Assembly: GCA_023248265.1 (NCBI GenBank)
Contig: JAHFEZ010000005.1
Coordinates: 1 to 38,920, forward strand
Length of the DNA: 38,920 nucleotides
Direction: 5' to 3'
Origin: Deltaproteobacteria bacterium
GTDB lineage: Bacteria; Bdellovibrionota; JACOXK01; 2-02-FULL-40-11
The notes under the pieces are model-generated. The model was not told the origin of the DNA, made no database searches, and worked only from the letters and a program-made list of their open reading frames with translations. Numbering within the stretch: position 1 is the first letter of the stretch; each line of letters begins with the position of its first letter. This document shows, one piece after another, positions 36,562 to 38,920 of the stretch. Position numbers and translations under genes: made by a program.

Positions 36562-38459
36562 ATAAACCGCATCAAATTATTGTTATTGGGGCGGGTCACG
36601 CGGGCATTGAGGCCTCGCTGGCCGCAGCTCGCATGGGAATTCGAACGCTTCTTTTAACCATGAATTTAGATCGCGTGGGTTGGATGTCTTGTAATCCTGC
36701 CATTGGAGGGATTGCCAAGGGGCACTTGGTTCGAGAAATAGATGCGCTGGGTGGAGAAATGGGGAAAAATACAGATGCCACCGCAATTCAATTCCGACGG
36801 CTCAATACTCGAAAAGGTCCGGCGGTTCAGGCCACTCGGGCACAGTGCGATAAGGTTTTGTATGCGAAAAGGATTAAAAAGATAATAGAGGCGCAGCCCA
36901 ACCTGGATTTAAAACAAGGCTCTATTGAACAAATCCATATTGAAAATGGAAAAGTAAGGGGAGCCACTACGCTCATTGGAGAATATTTTGAAGCCCAAAG
37001 CATTATTGTAACCACTGGGACTTTCTTAGATGGAAAAATTCATATTGGAGATATCAATTATCCTGCCGGAAGAGCTGGAGACCAACCCTCTATAGGGCTG
37101 GCTAAGTGTTTTAAGGATCTAAAATTTAAAATAGGGAGGCTTAAAACAGGAACCCCCCCCAGACTAAATGCTAAAACAATAGATTTTAGTAAGCTTGTCC
37201 CACAACATGGAGACGAGTATCCAAGTTTTTTTTCGTTTTCTACAGAAAAAATAACCCTTCCACAGCTTCCGTGTCATATAACGTATACGAATGAAAGAAC
37301 GCATGAAATTATTAAAAAAAACATACACTTATCTGCAATGTACGGTGGACATATTGAAGGCATAGGGCCTAGATATTGCCCCTCTATTGAAGATAAAGTG
37401 GTTCGATTTTCAGATAAATTAAGACATCAAATATTTTTGGAGCCCGAGGGCTTGGATACTCATGAGATTTATTGTAATGGAGTATCCACGAGCCTTCCTG
37501 TGAGTACTCAACTTGACTTTATCAAAACTATAGAGGGCTTAGAAAATGCAGAAGTCATGCGCCATGGCTATGCCATTGAATATGATTTTATTTTTCCAAC
37601 AGAGCTTCATCAAACATTAGAAACAAAAAAAATTGAAGGACTTTTTTTAGCAGGACAAATTAATGGAACCACGGGCTATGAAGAAGCCGCAGCACAGGGT
37701 CTTATGGCGGGGATTAACTCTGCGTTAAAAATTCAAAATAAAAATCCTCTTATTTTAAAAAGGCATGAAGCATATATTGGGGTTTTAATTGACGACCTTG
37801 TTACTAAGGGAACCCAAGAGCCCTATCGGATGTTTACTTCGCGTGCGGAATACCGGCTTCTTTTAAGAGAAGACAATGCGGATTTGCGGCTTAGAGAATA
37901 TGGGCATCGCCTGGGGTTGGTGGATCAGCAAGAATACCAAAGATATGAGGACAAAAAAGAAAGAATTCAAAAACTTTTAGAGAGGCTTTCAGCTCTTAAA
38001 ATTTCTCCAACAAAAGTCGTCAACGACAAGTTGGCGCTGGCTGGATTTTCTAAAATAGAAAATCAAACTTCTTTAGAAAAACTTTTAAGAAGGCCAGGGG
38101 TGGACTTTAGCCATTTGGTAAATTTTGGATTTATTGAAAAAGAATTAAATGAAGAGGCCGTCTGTCAGGTAGAAATGGAAGTAAAATATAAAGGATATAT
38201 TGATCGACAACATGAACAAGTGAAACAACAAGAAAATCTAGAAGAGGTTAAAATTCCAGTCGGCATTGATTTTTCTACCATTCCCGGCCTATCCAGGGAG
38301 GTTATTGAAAAGTTGTCTCAACTTCGACCCGGATCTTTAGGCCGGGCTCTTCAAATCTCTGGCATTACCCCAGGCTGTATTCCTGCGCTTATGGTCGGGA
38401 TTAAGAAACACCTTTTAAATGTTTCACGTGAAACGAATTTAGTGAGCCCAAAAGAATAG
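36546..38459 (+). CDS. mnmG: tRNA uridine-5-carboxymethylaminomethyl modification enzyme MnmG
   Basis: MnmG (GidA) is the FAD-dependent partner of MnmE. The 637-residue protein shows the dinucleotide-binding motif [73 protein letters not shown] and [19 protein letters not shown]. The C-terminal helical domain recognises MnmE and tRNA ([34 protein letters not shown]). The final codons encode NVSRETN, which is the translation of an embedded parS site. Unlike many bacteria, rsmG does not follow; parA does. Confidence 0.98.
   Translation: MYWKMNKPHQIIVIGAGHAGIEASLAAARMGIRTLLLTMNLDRVGWMSCNPAIGGIAKGHLVREIDALGGEMGKNTDATAIQFRRLNTRKGPAVQATRAQCDKVLYAKRIKKIIEAQPNLDLKQGSIEQIHIENGKVRGATTLIGEYFEAQSIIVTTGTFLDGKIHIGDINYPAGRAGDQPSIGLAKCFKDLKFKIGRLKTGTPPRLNAKTIDFSKLVPQHGDEYPSFFSFSTEKITLPQLPCHITYTNERTHEIIKKNIHLSAMYGGHIEGIGPRYCPSIEDKVVRFSDKLRHQIFLEPEGLDTHEIYCNGVSTSLPVSTQLDFIKTIEGLENAEVMRHGYAIEYDFIFPTELHQTLETKKIEGLFLAGQINGTTGYEEAAAQGLMAGINSALKIQNKNPLILKRHEAYIGVLIDDLVTKGTQEPYRMFTSRAEYRLLLREDNADLRLREYGHRLGLVDQQEYQRYEDKKERIQKLLERLSALKISPTKVVNDKLALAGFSKIENQTSLEKLLRRPGVDFSHLVNFGFIEKELNEEAVCQVEMEVKYKGYIDRQHEQVKQQENLEEVKIPVGIDFSTIPGLSREVIEKLSQLRPGSLGRALQISGITPGCIPALMVGIKKHLLNVSRETNLVSPKE
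38420..38435 (+). promoter_or_regulatory. parS site inside mnmG 3' end
   Basis: TGTTTCACGTGAAACG matches the widely conserved 16-bp ParB-binding palindrome (TGTTTCACGTGAAACA) at 15 of 16 positions. It lies within the last coding bases of mnmG. ParB would nucleate here and spread to build the segregation complex near oriC. Confidence 0.93.
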
Positions 38460-38469
38460 GCCTGTAAAA

Positions 38470-38485
38470 AGTTTCACGTGGAACA
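38470..38485 (+). promoter_or_regulatory. Second parS site upstream of parA
   Basis: AGTTTCACGTGGAACA matches the parS palindrome at 14 of 16 positions; its complement is the common TGTTCCACGTGAAAC variant. It lies in the mnmG-parA gap, 50 bases from the first site and about 80 bases from the parA start, so ParB bound here could also regulate parA. Confidence 0.9.
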
Positions 38486-38530
38486 TTTTTTTGTTTACAA
38501 AAATAAGCGACTTCGTTACAACTAAGAGTG

Positions 38531-38558
38531 TTGGCAGTTTTTTGACACATAATAAAAT
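38531..38558 (+). promoter_or_regulatory. parA promoter, leaderless arrangement
   Basis: TTGGCA (38531-38536) and TAAAAT (38553-38558) are separated by 16 bases, and each differs from consensus at one position. The parA ATG begins five bases after the -10, so the transcript should start at or beside it. No Shine-Dalgarno is present. Confidence 0.5.
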
Positions 38559-38563
38559 CCATC

Positions 38564-38920
38564 ATGGCTAAAGTTATCACGGTAACGAATCAAAAAGGTG
38601 GCGTTGGAAAGACAACGACGGTTATTAATTTAGGCGCTTCACTTGTTGCCGCTGAAAAAAAGACTCTTTTAATTGATCTTGATCCCCAGGGGAATGCTGG
38701 AAGTGGGCTGGGCATTGATAAGTCCGCTCTTCAAGATAAAACCATTTATAATGTTTTGGTTCAGGAGAAAAAACTATCCGAAGTTATTCTTCATACAGAA
38801 CTAGAAGGCTTAGACATTGTTCCTTCTAATCAAGATCTTATTGGTGCCGAGGTAGAGCTTGTAACAGAAATCTCTCGAGAGACAAAATTAAAGGTTGCCC
38901 TAGAAGAAATTCAGTCAGCG
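38564..38920 (+). CDS. parA: ParA/Soj chromosome partitioning ATPase, partial
   Basis: ParA is a deviant Walker ATPase that with ParB-parS drives origin segregation. The 119 visible codons give MAKVITVTNQKGGVGKTTT (deviant Walker A with both lysines), INLGASLVAAEKKTLLIDLD, and PQGNAGSGLG (Walker A' region), followed by DIVPSNQDLIGAE. The C-terminal half and presumably parB lie beyond the right edge. Two parS sites lie just upstream, confirming the assignment. Confidence 0.97.
   Translation, partial: MAKVITVTNQKGGVGKTTTVINLGASLVAAEKKTLLIDLDPQGNAGSGLGIDKSALQDKTIYNVLVQEKKLSEVILHTELEGLDIVPSNQDLIGAEVELVTEISRETKLKVALEEIQSA

Noticed and set aside
38542-38547. TTGACA as the parA -35
   Set aside because: It lies only 17 bases before the ATG, leaving no room for a downstream -10; TTGGCA at 38531 with TAAAAT fits better.

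Overview
The window is a gene-dense bacterial chromosome segment built around the replication origin. It comes from a diderm (Gram-negative) bacterium: it encodes TamB-like and BamA/TamA-like outer-membrane biogenesis proteins, a SurA-like chaperone, and a proteobacterial-size GyrB. A detached atpZ-atpI-atpB-atpE block separate from the other F1Fo genes, a C5-pathway hemL and the general protein style suggest a deltaproteobacteria-grade lineage (Bdellovibrionota, Myxococcota or a related candidate group). That placement is inference; no rRNA gene is present. No tRNA, rRNA, CRISPR array or insertion sequence was recognised.

Layout. (1) 1-1237, minus strand: an alpha/beta hydrolase followed by a TPR protein that runs off the left edge. 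(2) 1329-18245, plus strand: a secreted PASTA-FN3 repeat protein, ssb, a small TPR protein, aroQ, an M24 peptidase, a second TPR protein, tamB-like, bamA/tamA-like, surA-like, pdxA, a phosphohexomutase and uvrA, mostly overlapping or a few bases apart. (3) 18228-32633, minus strand: dnaA, oriC, dnaN, recF, gyrB (interrupted in frame by an intein), fabH, gyrA, hemL, atpZ, atpI, atpB, atpE, in transcription order. (4) 32832-38920, plus strand: rpmH, rnpA, yidD, yidC, mnmE, mnmG, two parS sites, then parA running off the right edge.

The origin lies between dnaA and dnaN. It holds many DnaA-box-like 9-mers, an AT-rich stretch with a 14-bp palindrome, and five TAG triplets ending beside a DnaA-box-like sequence, the arrangement called a DnaA-trio or basal unwinding system. 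Genes on both sides of oriC are transcribed away from it, except the 1.3-18.2 kb block, which faces the replication fork.

The most notable items are the GyrB intein with an HNH domain and repeated basic DNA-binding-like segments, the textbook-like DnaA-trio, a parS site inside the mnmG coding end, a set of promoters placed so that transcription should begin at or next to the start codon (leaderless mRNAs), a UvrA that lacks most of its insertion domain, a GyrA with Ala and Gly at the two main quinolone-contact positions, an ATP-synthase c-subunit carrying most of a Na+-site signature behind a signal peptide, and a seven-POTRA Omp85 protein encoded directly after tamB. I did not find a clearly new multi-gene system; most of the window is conserved core genome.
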